A DNA stretch of 64,000 nucleotides from Planctomonas psychrotolerans (GTDB lineage Bacteria > Actinomycetota > Actinomycetes > Actinomycetales > Microbacteriaceae), in the NCBI RefSeq assembly GCF_008642235.1, contig NZ_SJEV01000001.1, positions 620,001 through 684,000 on the forward strand. Reading direction: 5' to 3'. The stretch's first letter is position 1. The number at the start of each line of letters is the position of its first letter. Positions 45,591 through 54,961 of the stretch are shown here, piece after piece. The notes beneath the pieces are model-generated. The model ran no database searches. It saw nothing but the letters and a program-made list of their open reading frames with translations, and was not told the DNA's origin. A program made the translations under genes and the position numbers.

Positions 45591-45753
45591 GGCTCCGTTG
45601 TCTCCGTTGCGTACCTGTATGAAGGCTAGCCGACGCGGGGCAGTCGCGACCGTAGCGACAAGCACCCCCGCGCCGATTCGCCCGGCGCCCCCATCCGGCG
45701 GACACCGGGCCCACGGGAGGTTTTTCTCCTCACGCTGTGAAAAGCTGTGGAGC

Positions 45754-47001
45754 GTGACGGACAACTCCTCCTGGCAGGCTCCCGGATCCGCGGGCGACGA
45801 TCCCGGGCGACCATCCTTCTCCCCTCTTGACGGCTCCCGGCCCGCCGACCACGCCGCACCGCAGTCCGCACCCGCGCCCGCGCCCGCACCGATGCCCGGG
45901 ATGCAGGGCCCGTCGTCCGGACCCGGCACAGCGTGGACTCCGCCGCCGAAGCCGGGACTCGTTCCCCTTCGGCCGCTCGGCTTCGGCACGCTGCTCGGTT
46001 CCTCTTTTCAGGTGCTTCGCCGCAATCCCAAGGCATCGTTCGGCAGCGCCCTGCTGATTCAGGCCCTGGTGGTGCTCGTCACCATCCTCGTGGTGGGCGT
46101 CGTCACGTTCTTCGCCGTCAGCCGCATGACGAGCGCCACGCCGGAGGAGGAAGGTGCCGTCGTGGCCGGCGGGATCGCCGCGATCATCCTCTCCGGCCTC
46201 GTGGCCGTCGTGCTCTCCTTCGCCGCCACCGCACTGCTGCAGGGCATCATCGTGCTGGAGGTCGCCCGCGGAACTCTGGGCGAGAAGCTCACGCTCGGCG
46301 CTCTGTGGCGGCGAGCCTGGCGTCGACTCGGCCCCCTCATCCTGTGGACCCTGCTCTACGCAACCGCGGTGGTGGTCGCGGTGGGTGTCGTCGGGGTCGC
46401 CGTCGCGCTGCTGATCCTGCAGGGCGATGCCCTCATCGCCGTCGGGATCATCCTGGGTGTGCTGGGCAGCCTGGGTCTCGTCGTGCTGTTCTTCTGGCTG
46501 TTCACCAAGCTGTCCCTGGTGCCGAGCATCATCGTGCTCGAGCGCGCGCGGGTGTTCACCGCCATGCGACGCTCCTGGCGGCTGACCAACGGGTACTTCT
46601 GGCGCACGCTCGGTGTGCAGCTGCTCGTGAGCGTCATCATGCAGGTGGCGACGCAGATCGTGGCGACGCCGATCACGCTCATCTTCGGCGTCGGTTCATC
46701 GCTGTTGTTCCCCACCGAGGTCGCCGAGCCCGAGGCGGCGGATCTCGGACCGTACCTCGCCCTGAACGGGGTGCTCCTCCTCGTCACGGTCGTGTTCGGC
46801 GCGATCGCCGCGGTGGCGCAGTCCGCGTGCGCGGCGCTCGTCTACATCGACCTGCGCATGCGCAAGGAGGGGCTCGATCTCGCACTCGTGCGCTTCGTCG
46901 AGCACCGCGCCGCCAGGGGGGCGGCCGCTGATCTCGATGACCCGTACGGGAGCACCGCCCAGGCCGCCGCCGAGAATCCGAGCGGATCGCCGTGGGCCTA
47001 G
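45754..47001 (+). CDS. glycerophosphoryl diester phosphodiesterase membrane domain protein
   Basis: A 415-aa membrane protein: a Pro/Ala-rich cytosolic N-terminus of about 70 residues, then six or so membrane helices. LGFGTLLGSSFQVLRRNPKASFG and LVPSIIVLERARVFTAMRRSWRLTNGYFWRTLG are the GPDPase membrane-domain marks; no catalytic phosphodiesterase is fused. GTG start at 45754. Overlaps the DUF4129 gene by 10 bp, opening the MoxR/DUF58 module. Function unknown, membrane organisation suspected. Confidence 0.85.
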   Translation: MTDNSSWQAPGSAGDDPGRPSFSPLDGSRPADHAAPQSAPAPAPAPMPGMQGPSSGPGTAWTPPPKPGLVPLRPLGFGTLLGSSFQVLRRNPKASFGSALLIQALVVLVTILVVGVVTFFAVSRMTSATPEEEGAVVAGGIAAIILSGLVAVVLSFAATALLQGIIVLEVARGTLGEKLTLGALWRRAWRRLGPLILWTLLYATAVVVAVGVVGVAVALLILQGDALIAVGIILGVLGSLGLVVLFFWLFTKLSLVPSIIVLERARVFTAMRRSWRLTNGYFWRTLGVQLLVSVIMQVATQIVATPITLIFGVGSSLLFPTEVAEPEAADLGPYLALNGVLLLVTVVFGAIAAVAQSACAALVYIDLRMRKEGLDLALVRFVEHRAARGAAADLDDPYGSTAQAAAENPSGSPWA

Positions 47002-47651
47002 CCGGGGCGCTTCGTGCGGCTCCGTTGGAGCCGGATGCCGAGGAGGCACGCGACTGGCTGCTCGACGAGCTGTCGAAGCCGTCCTACGCCGCAGCCCGGC
47101 CGACCCTGTTCGACACAGTGGCCCAGGCCGTCGGGGACTGGTTCGTCAGCCTCTTCGAGGGCGGGGACGGTTCCGTGCCGAACATCGTGCCCGCCCTCAT
47201 CGTGATCGCCGCCATCGGGATCATCGTGGCCGCGTTTCTCATCTTCGGCCGTCCGCGCCTCAACCGGCGGAGCACCGCGACCGGGTCCCTCTTCGGCGCC
47301 GACGACGACCGCTCCGCCGCCCGACTGCGGCAGTCCGCGTCCGGCGCTGCAGCGGCGGGGGACTACACCGCCGCCATCGAGGACCTCTTCCGCGCCCTCG
47401 CGCGTAGCATGGCGGAGCGCACGGTGGTGAGTGTGACCCCCGGAACCACCGCCCGCGACTTCGCCCGGCGCGCGGGGCTCGCATTCCCGACCGAATCCAC
47501 CCGTCTCGCGGAGGCGGCCACGGTCTTCGACGGGGTTCGCTACCTCGACCGGGACGGAACGCGCGAGCAGTACGACGAATTGGTCGATCTGGAACGCGGT
47601 CTGCGCGCCGCGCGGCCCTCCACCCTCGAGCCGGCCGGCGCTTCCGCGTGA
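46992..47651 (+). CDS. DUF4129 domain protein
   Basis: A 219-aa protein with a single membrane helix (about residues 65-88) and a C-terminal DUF4129 domain (about 105-205; TAAIEDLFRALARSMAERTVV, then FDGVRYLDRDGTREQYDELV). GTG start inside the end of the preceding gene and GTGA overlap with the DUF4350 gene. DUF4129 is tied to the transglutaminase/DUF58/MoxR envelope module; function unproven. Confidence 0.87.
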   Translation: MGLAGALRAAPLEPDAEEARDWLLDELSKPSYAAARPTLFDTVAQAVGDWFVSLFEGGDGSVPNIVPALIVIAAIGIIVAAFLIFGRPRLNRRSTATGSLFGADDDRSAARLRQSASGAAAAGDYTAAIEDLFRALARSMAERTVVSVTPGTTARDFARRAGLAFPTESTRLAEAATVFDGVRYLDRDGTREQYDELVDLERGLRAARPSTLEPAGASA

Positions 47652-48937
47652 GCGATGCGACGCGGATGCCGCCGATCACGGGACCGAGCGGGGGATCGAG
47701 CACGGTGGACGCAGACCCGGAACCGACCACGGCGCGGGCGACGACACCGACCGTGCGGGGGGTGCTCCGGCGGGGCAGCTTCTGGACCGTCTTCGCGTTC
47801 CTGCTGCTCCTCGTCGTAGTGCTCGGGGTGCTGCTCCGGGGCGCGGGCGGGGCGATCGGCGGCGTGCTCGAGGCGGACAATCCGGCGCCGCGAGGCGGCA
47901 TGGCGGTGGCGGAGGTGCTCGAGTCGCGGGGCATCGACGTGCGGACCGCGGGCACGCTCGAGGAGGCGCGGGATGCCGTGGCGGACGCCGCCGACACCAC
48001 CGTGCTGTTCTACGACGCGGACGGCCTGCTCGCCGACGACCGACTCGACCAGGTCGGCGACCTCGCCGACGACCTGGTGCTGGTGGACCCGGATTTCACG
48101 GCACTCGCCGAGCTCGCACCGGGGGTGCTGCTCGCGGGCGGGGCGGGAACCGACACCGCCATCGCCGCCGGGTGCGCGCTCCCCGTGGCGAGCGCCGCGC
48201 GCACTCTTCCGGCCGAGGACACGGGAACCTATCGGGTCGACGACGCGACGCTCGGTGACGACGCTCGGGTCGACACCTGCTTCGGAGTGGCCGACGAGGC
48301 CTTCGCACTGGTGCGGGTGGAATCGGGCGGCCGGAGCGTCACGGTGGTCGATGGTGATCCGCTGCTCACGAACGACGGGGTGATCGAACGCGGCAGCGCG
48401 GCCCTGGCGCTCGGACTGCTCGGTTCCTCGAACACCCTCGTCTGGTACATCCCCACCCTGGGCGATGTGGAGATCACCGGGCCGCCCCCGCTCGGGGAAC
48501 TGACGCCCGGGTGGGTCACGCCCCTCATCCTGCTCGCCCTGGTTGTCACCCTCGCCGCCGCGATCTGGCGCGGTCGCCGTTTCGGTCCTCTGGTGATCGA
48601 GAACCTGCCTGTGATCGTGCGTGCGAGCGAGACGGTGGAGGGTCGCGCCCGGCTCTACGGCAGAGTGTCGGCGCGGGGCCGCGCCCTCGACGCCCTTCGC
48701 ATCGGTACCATCTCGCGCATCGCCACGGCACTGCGTCTCGCCCGCACGGCATCCGTCGATGAGGTGGTCGCGGCGTGCGCCGCCGCCACCGGGATGCAGC
48801 CCGCAGACGTGCACGCGGTTCTGATCGGCGAGCTGCCCCGCACCGACCGCGACCTCGTCTCCCTTTCCGACCGACTCAGCACACTGGAGGCGGCCGTGAA
48901 GAGCGCCGTCGATCCGACAGGAAGTAGACCGACATGA
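47648..48937 (+). CDS. DUF4350 domain protein
   Basis: A 429-aa protein anchored by one N-terminal helix (about residues 48-70) and one near 290-310. Between them lies the DUF4350 domain (GMAVAEVLESRGIDVRTAGTLEEA, TVLFYDADGLLADDRLDQVGDL), a glutamine-amidotransferase-like fold. Corresponds, as far as I recall, to Rv3691 next to moxR2. ATGA overlap with moxR. Function unknown. Confidence 0.88.
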   Translation: MSDATRMPPITGPSGGSSTVDADPEPTTARATTPTVRGVLRRGSFWTVFAFLLLLVVVLGVLLRGAGGAIGGVLEADNPAPRGGMAVAEVLESRGIDVRTAGTLEEARDAVADAADTTVLFYDADGLLADDRLDQVGDLADDLVLVDPDFTALAELAPGVLLAGGAGTDTAIAAGCALPVASAARTLPAEDTGTYRVDDATLGDDARVDTCFGVADEAFALVRVESGGRSVTVVDGDPLLTNDGVIERGSAALALGLLGSSNTLVWYIPTLGDVEITGPPPLGELTPGWVTPLILLALVVTLAAAIWRGRRFGPLVIENLPVIVRASETVEGRARLYGRVSARGRALDALRIGTISRIATALRLARTASVDEVVAACAAATGMQPADVHAVLIGELPRTDRDLVSLSDRLSTLEAAVKSAVDPTGSRPT

Positions 48938-49887
48938 CGAACGAACTCCGCCAGAAGCTCGCCGACCTGCGATCCGAAGTGGGGAAAGCCGTGGTGGGTC
49001 AGGACGGGGCCGTGACCGGCCTCATCATCGCCCTGTTGGCCCGCGGCCACGTGCTGCTCGAGGGCGTGCCCGGTGTGGCGAAGACGCTCCTGGTGCGGTC
49101 ACTGAGCGCCGCCCTGAGCCTCGACACCAAACGCGTGCAGTTCACGCCCGACCTCATGCCGGGAGACGTCACGGGTTCCCTGGTCTACGACGCGAAGAGC
49201 GGGGACTTCTCCTTCCGGCGCGGCCCCGTGTTCACCAACGTGCTGCTCGCCGATGAGATCAACCGCACCCCACCGAAGACCCAGTCCGCATTGCTGGAGG
49301 CCATGGAGGAACGACAGGTGTCGGTGGACGGCGAGTCCCTCCGCCTGCCCGAGCCCTTCCTCGTGGCGGCGACGCAGAACCCGATCGAGTACGAGGGCAC
49401 GTACACGCTGCCCGAGGCGCAACTCGACCGATTCCTGCTGAAGCTGGTGCTCGACCTGCCGCCGCGGGATGCCGAAATCGAGGTGCTGCGTCGCCACGCG
49501 TCGGGCTTCAGCCCGCGTGACCTCGGTGCTGCGGGCGTCACGCCGGTGCTCACAGCCGATGACCTCGCCCGCGCCCAGCACTCGGTGGCGCTCGTGGGGG
49601 CGAGCCCGGATGTGATCGCCTACGCCGTCGACCTCGCGCGGGCCACCCGGGCATCCCCATCGGTGAAGCTCGGGGTATCGCCTCGCGGGTCGACGGCCCT
49701 GCTGGCCGCGGCCAAGGCGTGGGCGTGGCTCAGCGGTTTCGACGCGATCACCCCGGATCACATCCAGGAGATGGCGTTGCCCGTGCTGCGGCACCGCATT
49801 CAGCTGCGCCCGGAGGCGGAGCTGGAGGGCGTGTCGGTCGACGCGATCCTGCGGTCGATCCTGTCGCAGGTGCAGGTGCCGATCTGA
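48934..49887 (+). CDS. MoxR family AAA+ ATPase
   Basis: A 317-aa MoxR chaperone ATPase. Walker A GVPGVAKTLL, Walker B LLADEINRTPPKTQSALLEAMEERQV, sensor-1 ATQNPIEYEGTYTLPEAQLDRF. MoxR proteins act with DUF58/VWA partners to mature or switch membrane complexes. The following DUF58 gene lies 229 bp downstream, and that gap is filled by repeats. Confidence 0.95.
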   Translation: MTNELRQKLADLRSEVGKAVVGQDGAVTGLIIALLARGHVLLEGVPGVAKTLLVRSLSAALSLDTKRVQFTPDLMPGDVTGSLVYDAKSGDFSFRRGPVFTNVLLADEINRTPPKTQSALLEAMEERQVSVDGESLRLPEPFLVAATQNPIEYEGTYTLPEAQLDRFLLKLVLDLPPRDAEIEVLRRHASGFSPRDLGAAGVTPVLTADDLARAQHSVALVGASPDVIAYAVDLARATRASPSVKLGVSPRGSTALLAAAKAWAWLSGFDAITPDHIQEMALPVLRHRIQLRPEAELEGVSVDAILRSILSQVQVPI

Positions 49888-49936
49888 TCCCCGTCCCTCC
49901 GGTCCACGCACCCGTCCCGGCGCCTGGGCCCGTTAC

Positions 49937-50065
49937 GGTCCCTGAGCCCGACACGCTCCCTGAGCCTGTCGAAGGGACGCCCGTCACGCTCCCTGAGCCC
50001 GTTACGGTCCCTGAGCACATTACGGTCCCTGAGCACGTTACGGTCCCTGAGCCTGTCGAAGGGAC
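49937..50065. repeat. second GTCCCT...AGGGAC repeat cluster, inside the moxR-DUF58 operon
   Basis: Two full elements (left arm G[G/C]TCCCTGAGCC, right arm TGTCGAAGGGAC) at 49954-49977 and 50042-50065, and four left halves (starts 49937, 49988, 50006, 50024), three of them 18 bp apart. Same element as at 33155-33581. They lie in transcript between moxR and the DUF58 gene. Confidence 0.9.
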
Positions 50066-50116
50066 GCACACCTCGCCGCACCGCCCGCATTCCGTCCGAC
50101 CCGAGAGGAGCCCGCG

Positions 50117-51424
50117 ATGACCGTCACCGGACGCTTCGTGGTGCTCCTCGCGCTCGGTGCCGTGCCCCTGGTGCTGCTCGGGAACGATGACGGTGTCGCC
50201 GTTGCGGTGCTGCTCGGCTGGCTGGTGCTCTCCGTGGCACTCGGACTGGTGGATCTCGGACTCGCGGCGTCCCCGCGAGCGGTGGCACTCGAACGGAACC
50301 TGCCCGCACGGGTGCGCCTCGGAGAGACCGCGACGTCGGAGCTCTACGTCACGAACCACGGGGCCCGCGTTTTGCGGGGTCGGGTCCGCGACGGCTGGGC
50401 ACCCTCGGCCGGCGCGTCGTCGAGTCGTATCCCGGTCCGCATACCGCCGGGCGAGCGTCGACGGGTCGAGCTTCAGCTCACCCCGTTCCGCCGTGGTGAG
50501 CGCCGGGTCACATCCGCGACGGTGCGCTCGATCGGACCACTCGGCCTGTGGGCGCGGCAGGCCACCCTGCTGGCACCGGGCGTGCTGCGCGTGCTGCCGC
50601 CGTTCACCTCCCGCAAGCACCTGCCGTCCCGGATTGCGCGGCTGCGCGAGCTCGACGGCCGCACCAGCGTGCAGATCCGGGGTCAGGGCACCGAATTCGA
50701 CAGCCTGCGGGAGTACGTGCGCGGCGATGACGTGCGCTCGATCGACTGGCGGGCCACGGCTCGGCGCAACGACGTCATGGTGCGCACGTGGCGGCCGGAA
50801 CGCGACCGGCGGGTGGTCGTGCTCATCGACACCGGTCGCACCTCCGCCGCCCGGGTGGGCGATGAACCCCGCATCGACACGGCGTTCGAGGCGTCGCTGC
50901 TGCTCGCCGCGCTGGCCACCCGCGCCGGGGACCGCGTGGACCTGCTCGCCTACGATCGGCGCGTGCGGGCCCGGGTGCAGGGCGCTACCGGAGCCGAGCT
51001 GCTCTCGCGAATGGTGGATGCTTTGGCACCGATCGATCCGGAGCTGCTCGAGATGGACTGGACCGCCGCTCCCGCGCTCGTTCGATCAGTCACCAGCCAG
51101 AGATCGCTCGTGGTGCTGCTCACCTCGATCGACGCCGCGGGAAGTTCGCGTGCTCTGCTGTCGGTGCTCCCCCAGTTGACCCGTCGGCACATGGTCGTGG
51201 TGGCCTCCGTCACCGATCCGGATGTGTTGGCGAGTACCCGGGTACGGAACGACCGGGAGACCGTCTACCGCGCCGCCGCCGCGGAACGGGCCCTCCTCGA
51301 CACCGCGCGGGTCGCGGCCGCCATCCGTCACCTCGGCGCTGACGTCGTGACCGCGTCGCCCGCCGACCTGCCTCCCGCGCTCGCCGACAGGTATCTCGCG
51401 TTGAAGGCCGCCGGTCGGCTATGA
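50117..51424 (+). CDS. DUF58 domain protein
   Basis: A 435-aa protein with two membrane helices near the N-terminus (about residues 8-25 and 30-50), then DUF58: LREYVRGDDVRSIDWRATARRNDVMVRTWRPERDRRVVVLIDTGR (about 195-240), with a von-Willebrand-A-like strand. AGAGGAG precedes the ATG. Partner of MoxR in the widespread MoxR-DUF58 system. It converges on the SpoIIM gene with 36 bp between stops. Confidence 0.92.
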   Translation: MTVTGRFVVLLALGAVPLVLLGNDDGVAVAVLLGWLVLSVALGLVDLGLAASPRAVALERNLPARVRLGETATSELYVTNHGARVLRGRVRDGWAPSAGASSSRIPVRIPPGERRRVELQLTPFRRGERRVTSATVRSIGPLGLWARQATLLAPGVLRVLPPFTSRKHLPSRIARLRELDGRTSVQIRGQGTEFDSLREYVRGDDVRSIDWRATARRNDVMVRTWRPERDRRVVVLIDTGRTSAARVGDEPRIDTAFEASLLLAALATRAGDRVDLLAYDRRVRARVQGATGAELLSRMVDALAPIDPELLEMDWTAAPALVRSVTSQRSLVVLLTSIDAAGSSRALLSVLPQLTRRHMVVVASVTDPDVLASTRVRNDRETVYRAAAAERALLDTARVAAAIRHLGADVVTASPADLPPALADRYLALKAAGRL

Positions 51425-51460
51425 CGCGCGACACGCGTCGACCCGCGGCAGGCGTCGACC

Positions 51461-52456
51461 TCAGCCGGCGATGAGGCGTCGCGACCCGGCCTCGAACTCG
51501 AGGAGGTCCCCCGTCTCGCCCGCCCGCGCCGCTCGCCGACCAAGGATGAGCATGTAGGCGAGGAAGGCCGCGAGCGCCAGGGCGCCGATGCCGATCTTGA
51601 TCGGCCACGGCCAGGGCTGCCGCGTGATGAACCCCTCGATCAACCCGGAGACGAGCAGGGCGAACACCAGCCCGATCGCGACGGTGAACAGCGCGCGTGC
51701 GTCTTCCGCCAGGGCCTGTCCGCGGGTCCGGGCCCCCGGAGCCACCCAGGCCCAGAAGATGCGCAGCCCACCCGCGGCCGCGACGAACACCGACGTGAGT
51801 TCGAGGAGGCCGTGCGGGAGGATGTAGAGGAAGAACGTGTCGCCCTCGCCGTAGGAGAAGAGCACGGCGATGGCGATGCCGAGCCCCTGCGCGTTCTGGA
51901 AGATGATGTAGGGCACCCAGACGCCGGTCACGCCGAATGCGATGCACTGGGCGGCGATCCAGGCGTTGTTCGTCCACACCTGCCCGGCGAAGGACGCTGC
52001 CGGGTTCTCGCTGTAGTAGTTGACGAACTCCTCGTTCGCGTACTGTTCGAGATCCGCCTCGGACCCGAGGTTCGCGAGCACGCGGGGGTCGCCGAGCACC
52101 CAGATCGCGTACATCGCCGAGATGACGATGGTCGCGAACGCCACCGCGAGCGTGAGCCAACGGAGTTGGTAGAGCGCCGCGGGAAGCTGGGCGCCGAAGA
52201 AGCGGGGAATCTGGCTGAACAGGTTCGCGCCCGCCCCGGTGAAGCGCATGCGCGCGCGGGAGAGCGCAATGGACAACCGGTCGCCCTGCGCCGTCGACCC
52301 GGCCGAGGTCTTGATCGCGGACAGCTGGGTCGCGCCGGCCTGGTACCGCTCGATCAACTCGTCGGCCTCGCGACCGGAGAAGTGCCGGGCACGGCCGAGC
52401 TCGGCAAGCCGGTCCCACTCATCGCGGTGAGCGGCGGAATAGGCGTCGAGATCCAT
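51461..52456 (-). CDS. stage II sporulation protein M family membrane protein
   Basis: A 331-aa protein. About residues 1-95 are a soluble helical part (ELIERYQAGATQLSAIKTS), followed by five membrane helices; SPENPAASFAGQVWTNN-type loop (YSENPAASFAGQVWTNNAW) is the SpoIIM/DUF95 signature. In actinobacteria the gene stands next to RDD and MoxR genes, unrelated to spores. It diverges from the RDD gene with 17 bp between start codons; a -10-like TAGTAT ends 8 nt before its ATG. Confidence 0.9.
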   Translation of the reverse strand: MDLDAYSAAHRDEWDRLAELGRARHFSGREADELIERYQAGATQLSAIKTSAGSTAQGDRLSIALSRARMRFTGAGANLFSQIPRFFGAQLPAALYQLRWLTLAVAFATIVISAMYAIWVLGDPRVLANLGSEADLEQYANEEFVNYYSENPAASFAGQVWTNNAWIAAQCIAFGVTGVWVPYIIFQNAQGLGIAIAVLFSYGEGDTFFLYILPHGLLELTSVFVAAAGGLRIFWAWVAPGARTRGQALAEDARALFTVAIGLVFALLVSGLIEGFITRQPWPWPIKIGIGALALAAFLAYMLILGRRAARAGETGDLLEFEAGSRRLIAG

Positions 52457-52473
52457 CTGCTTGAATACTATTC
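52457..52473. promoter_or_regulatory. 17-bp divergent promoter gap with palindrome
   Basis: The only bases between the start codons of SpoIIM (minus) and RDD (plus). They contain GAATA-C-TATTC, a perfect palindrome. On the minus strand TAGTAT stands 8 nt before the SpoIIM ATG, which fits a leaderless mRNA. Confidence 0.55.
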
Positions 52474-53340
52474 ATGTCGCCCCGCCACGACTCGCCGGCC
52501 ACCCCGTCGGGCGAGCACGCGGACGAGCTCGTCGACGAACTGGTCATCGGGGAGGCGGTCGCGCTCGACGTCCGGGCGGCGAGCTTCGTGCTCCGCGCCG
52601 CCGGCGCGATCATCGATGTGCTCGCCTACGTCGCCTTCCTGCTTCTTCTGCTGCTGGGCATCGGGGCGCTCTTCGAGTGGGCGCCGTTCGACGATGCGAT
52701 CGGCGCGACGCTCAGCATCGCCGCCCTGGTGACCGCCGTCGTGATCGTGCCGATGGTGGTCGAGACCATGTCGGCGGGCCGCTCCCTCGGCAAGCTGGCG
52801 ATCGGTGCGCGCATCGTGCGCGACGACGGCGGGGCGATCACCCTGCGGCACGCGTTCATCCGTGCGTTGACGGGTGTGCTGGAGGTGTTCCTCACCTTCG
52901 GTGGGCTCGCCGCGGTCGTGGGACTGCTGAGCGGGCGGGCGAAGCGGCTCGGCGATCTACTGGCCGGAACCTACAGCCAGCACGAGCGCGTGCCGCGCGT
53001 GCCGGAGCACGTGCTCGTCGTGCCGCAGCCGCTCCAGAAGTGGGCCGGGACCGCCGACGTGGCGCGCATGCCGGACGGGCTGTCCCGTCGCATCTCGACG
53101 TTCCTTCGCCAGGCCGACCGGATGACGCCGGACACGCGGGCCCGCCTGTCCCGCGAACTCGCGCACGAGGCGTCGCCGTGGGTGTCGCCCCTGCCCGACA
53201 CCGACGCCGAGTCGTTCCTCACCGCGATAGCGGCCATCCGGCGCGACCGCGACTACACCGCGCTGCTGCTCGAACGCGAGCGGCTCTCGCGGCTGTCTCC
53301 GGTGCTCACCGGCCTCCCGCACGCATTCCCCGACCGATGA
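52474..53340 (+). CDS. RDD family membrane protein
   Basis: A 288-aa protein. The RDD domain (about residues 25-165) has an Arg in LDVRAASFVLRAAGAIIDVLAY, three membrane helices and ends in GLLSGRAKRLGDLLAGTY. A cytosolic tail of about 120 charged residues follows (RQADRMTPDTRARLSREL). Probable transporter or stress-tolerance protein; commonly paired with SpoIIM. No Shine-Dalgarno site is possible in the 17-bp gap except weakly, hence a leaderless mRNA or initiation from inside the divergent gene. Confidence 0.9.
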   Translation: MSPRHDSPATPSGEHADELVDELVIGEAVALDVRAASFVLRAAGAIIDVLAYVAFLLLLLLGIGALFEWAPFDDAIGATLSIAALVTAVVIVPMVVETMSAGRSLGKLAIGARIVRDDGGAITLRHAFIRALTGVLEVFLTFGGLAAVVGLLSGRAKRLGDLLAGTYSQHERVPRVPEHVLVVPQPLQKWAGTADVARMPDGLSRRISTFLRQADRMTPDTRARLSRELAHEASPWVSPLPDTDAESFLTAIAAIRRDRDYTALLLERERLSRLSPVLTGLPHAFPDR

Positions 53341-53408
53341 CGTCGGTCCCTCCCCCGGCGGCCCGGCATGCCGGAGCACGCAACACCCTCCGAGGCGCCC
53401 GGCGACCG

Positions 53409-54644
53409 TCAGCGCTCCATCTCGTCCATCCGCTTGCGCAGATAGCGCTTCTCGGCTTCGGACGGGGCCAGCGCCCAGGCGCGCTCGTACTCGATCGACG
53501 CCTCACGACGACGACCGACTCTCCGCAGGAGATCGGCACGGGTGGCGGGCAGCAGGTAGAACCCGTCGAGTGCCCCACCGGCGGCGACGGCATCGACGAG
53601 GTCGAGCCCCGCATCCGGCCCCTGGAACATCGCCACCGCGACGGCCCGGTTGAGCTCCACCACCGGTGATGCGGTGATCACCGCGAGCCGCCCGTACAGG
53701 CTCGCGATGCGCGCGAAGTCGGTGTGCGCGGCATCCGGCGCGGTGGCGTGGCAGGCGGCGATGCGGGCTTGCAGCTCGTACCGCCCGGCATCCGGTGGCG
53801 CCGTGCGCAGGATGTCCAGAGCCTCGCCGATCGCGTCGCGATCCCAGAGCGACCGGTCCTGGTGCTCCAGGGTGACCACGTCTCCATTCGCGTCGGTGCG
53901 CGCGGCGGTTCGCGCGTGCTGCAGCAGGAGAAGCGCGAGCAGACCTCGCGCCTCGGCATCCGCGGGGAGCAATTCGACGAGCAATCGCGCCAGCCGGATC
54001 GACTCGCGGATCAACGGCAGGCGCACCAGTGAGTCCCCACCCGTCGCCGAGTACCCCTCGGTGAACAGAAGGTAGAGCACGGCCAGCACACCGTCCCGGC
54101 GCTCCGGCAGCCGGTGAGCCGGTGGCACCCGGTAAGGAATGCCCGCGTTCCGGATCCGCGCCCGCGCCCGAACGAGGCGCTTCTCCATGGTGGACTCGGT
54201 CACCAGGAAGGCTCGGCCGATCTGAGCCGGCGACAGACCCGCGACCGTGCGGAGCGTCAGGGCCACCCGGGCGTCCATCGGCAGCGCCGGGTGGCAGCAC
54301 GTGAAGATGAGGCGCAGCCGGTCGTCGGGGTCGAGACCGGCGTCCTCGCGACCGTCCGGTTCCGGCTCGTCGGGTTCGGCCGCCACTCTCCGCAGCGCGC
54401 GGGACTCCGTCGCCGCCCGGCGCAGAACGTCGATCGCCCGATTCTTGGCCACGGTGGTCAGCCAGGCCCCGGGGTTCACAGGTATGCCGTTCACGGGCCA
54501 GTCGACGAGCGCTTTCGCGAAGGCGTCCTGCACGCAATCCTCGGCGAGCGCGAAGTCCCCGGTCATGCGGATCACCGTGGAGACGATGCGGGCCGTCTCC
54601 TCGGCCGAGGCCCGTGCCAGCGCGTCGGCTACCCGAGTGGCCAC
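53409..54644 (-). CDS. ECF42-type RNA polymerase sigma factor
   Basis: A 411-aa sigma factor with a long C-terminal extension. Sigma-2 at about 10-80 (TGDFALAEDCVQDAFAKALVDWP), sigma-4 at about 130-180 (AALTLRTVAGLSPAQIGRAFLVTESTMEKRLVRAR), then about 220 residues of helical/TPR-like DUF6596 extension. This layout and the linkage to a YCII/DGPF gene define the ECF42 group, which has no anti-sigma and is controlled by its extension. GTG at 54644 overlaps the upstream YCII stop by 16 bp, so the two are coupled. Confidence 0.92.
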   Translation of the reverse strand: MATRVADALARASAEETARIVSTVIRMTGDFALAEDCVQDAFAKALVDWPVNGIPVNPGAWLTTVAKNRAIDVLRRAATESRALRRVAAEPDEPEPDGREDAGLDPDDRLRLIFTCCHPALPMDARVALTLRTVAGLSPAQIGRAFLVTESTMEKRLVRARARIRNAGIPYRVPPAHRLPERRDGVLAVLYLLFTEGYSATGGDSLVRLPLIRESIRLARLLVELLPADAEARGLLALLLLQHARTAARTDANGDVVTLEHQDRSLWDRDAIGEALDILRTAPPDAGRYELQARIAACHATAPDAAHTDFARIASLYGRLAVITASPVVELNRAVAVAMFQGPDAGLDLVDAVAAGGALDGFYLLPATRADLLRRVGRRREASIEYERAWALAPSEAEKRYLRKRMDEMER

Positions 54645-54961
54645 GCCGGACGGATCTCGATCTGCCCGAACTTGGCCATCGGGTGCCGCGACGCGATCTC
54701 GATCGCCTCGTCGAGGTCGGCGCACTCGATCACGTCGTATCCGGCGATCCACTCGGTCGTCTCGGCGAACGGGCCGGCGCTGACCCTGAGCTCGCCGTCC
54801 CGCACCTTCACGGTGGTGGCGTCCTCGGCCGGACGCAGACGGTCGCCGTGCACTCCGACGCCTCCGTCGTAGACCTCCTTCGCCCACTCCTCGATGTTGT
54901 CCTGGGCAGGGTCGTACGCCGGTGCGGTGGAATCGGTGCAGACGAACATCATGTATTGCAT
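54629..54961 (-). CDS. YCII/DGPF domain protein
   Basis: A 110-aa ferredoxin-like YCII protein. DGPF motif form SAGPFAETTEWIAGYDVIEC at about residues 61-80. Such proteins stand with ECF42 sigma factors in large numbers; they may act as sensors or enzymes, not settled. It is directly upstream of the sigma gene and diverges from a second YCII gene across 158 bp. GGAGCTC lies before the ATG. Confidence 0.92.
   Translation of the reverse strand: MQYMMFVCTDSTAPAYDPAQDNIEEWAKEVYDGGVGVHGDRLRPAEDATTVKVRDGELRVSAGPFAETTEWIAGYDVIECADLDEAIEIASRHPMAKFGQIEIRPAWPLG

Noticed and set aside
49905-50120. Short peptide-coding frames of the VPEPVEG type across the repeats
   Set aside because: These peptides are just the translation of the GTCCCTGAGCCTGTCGAAGG element and appear wherever it does.
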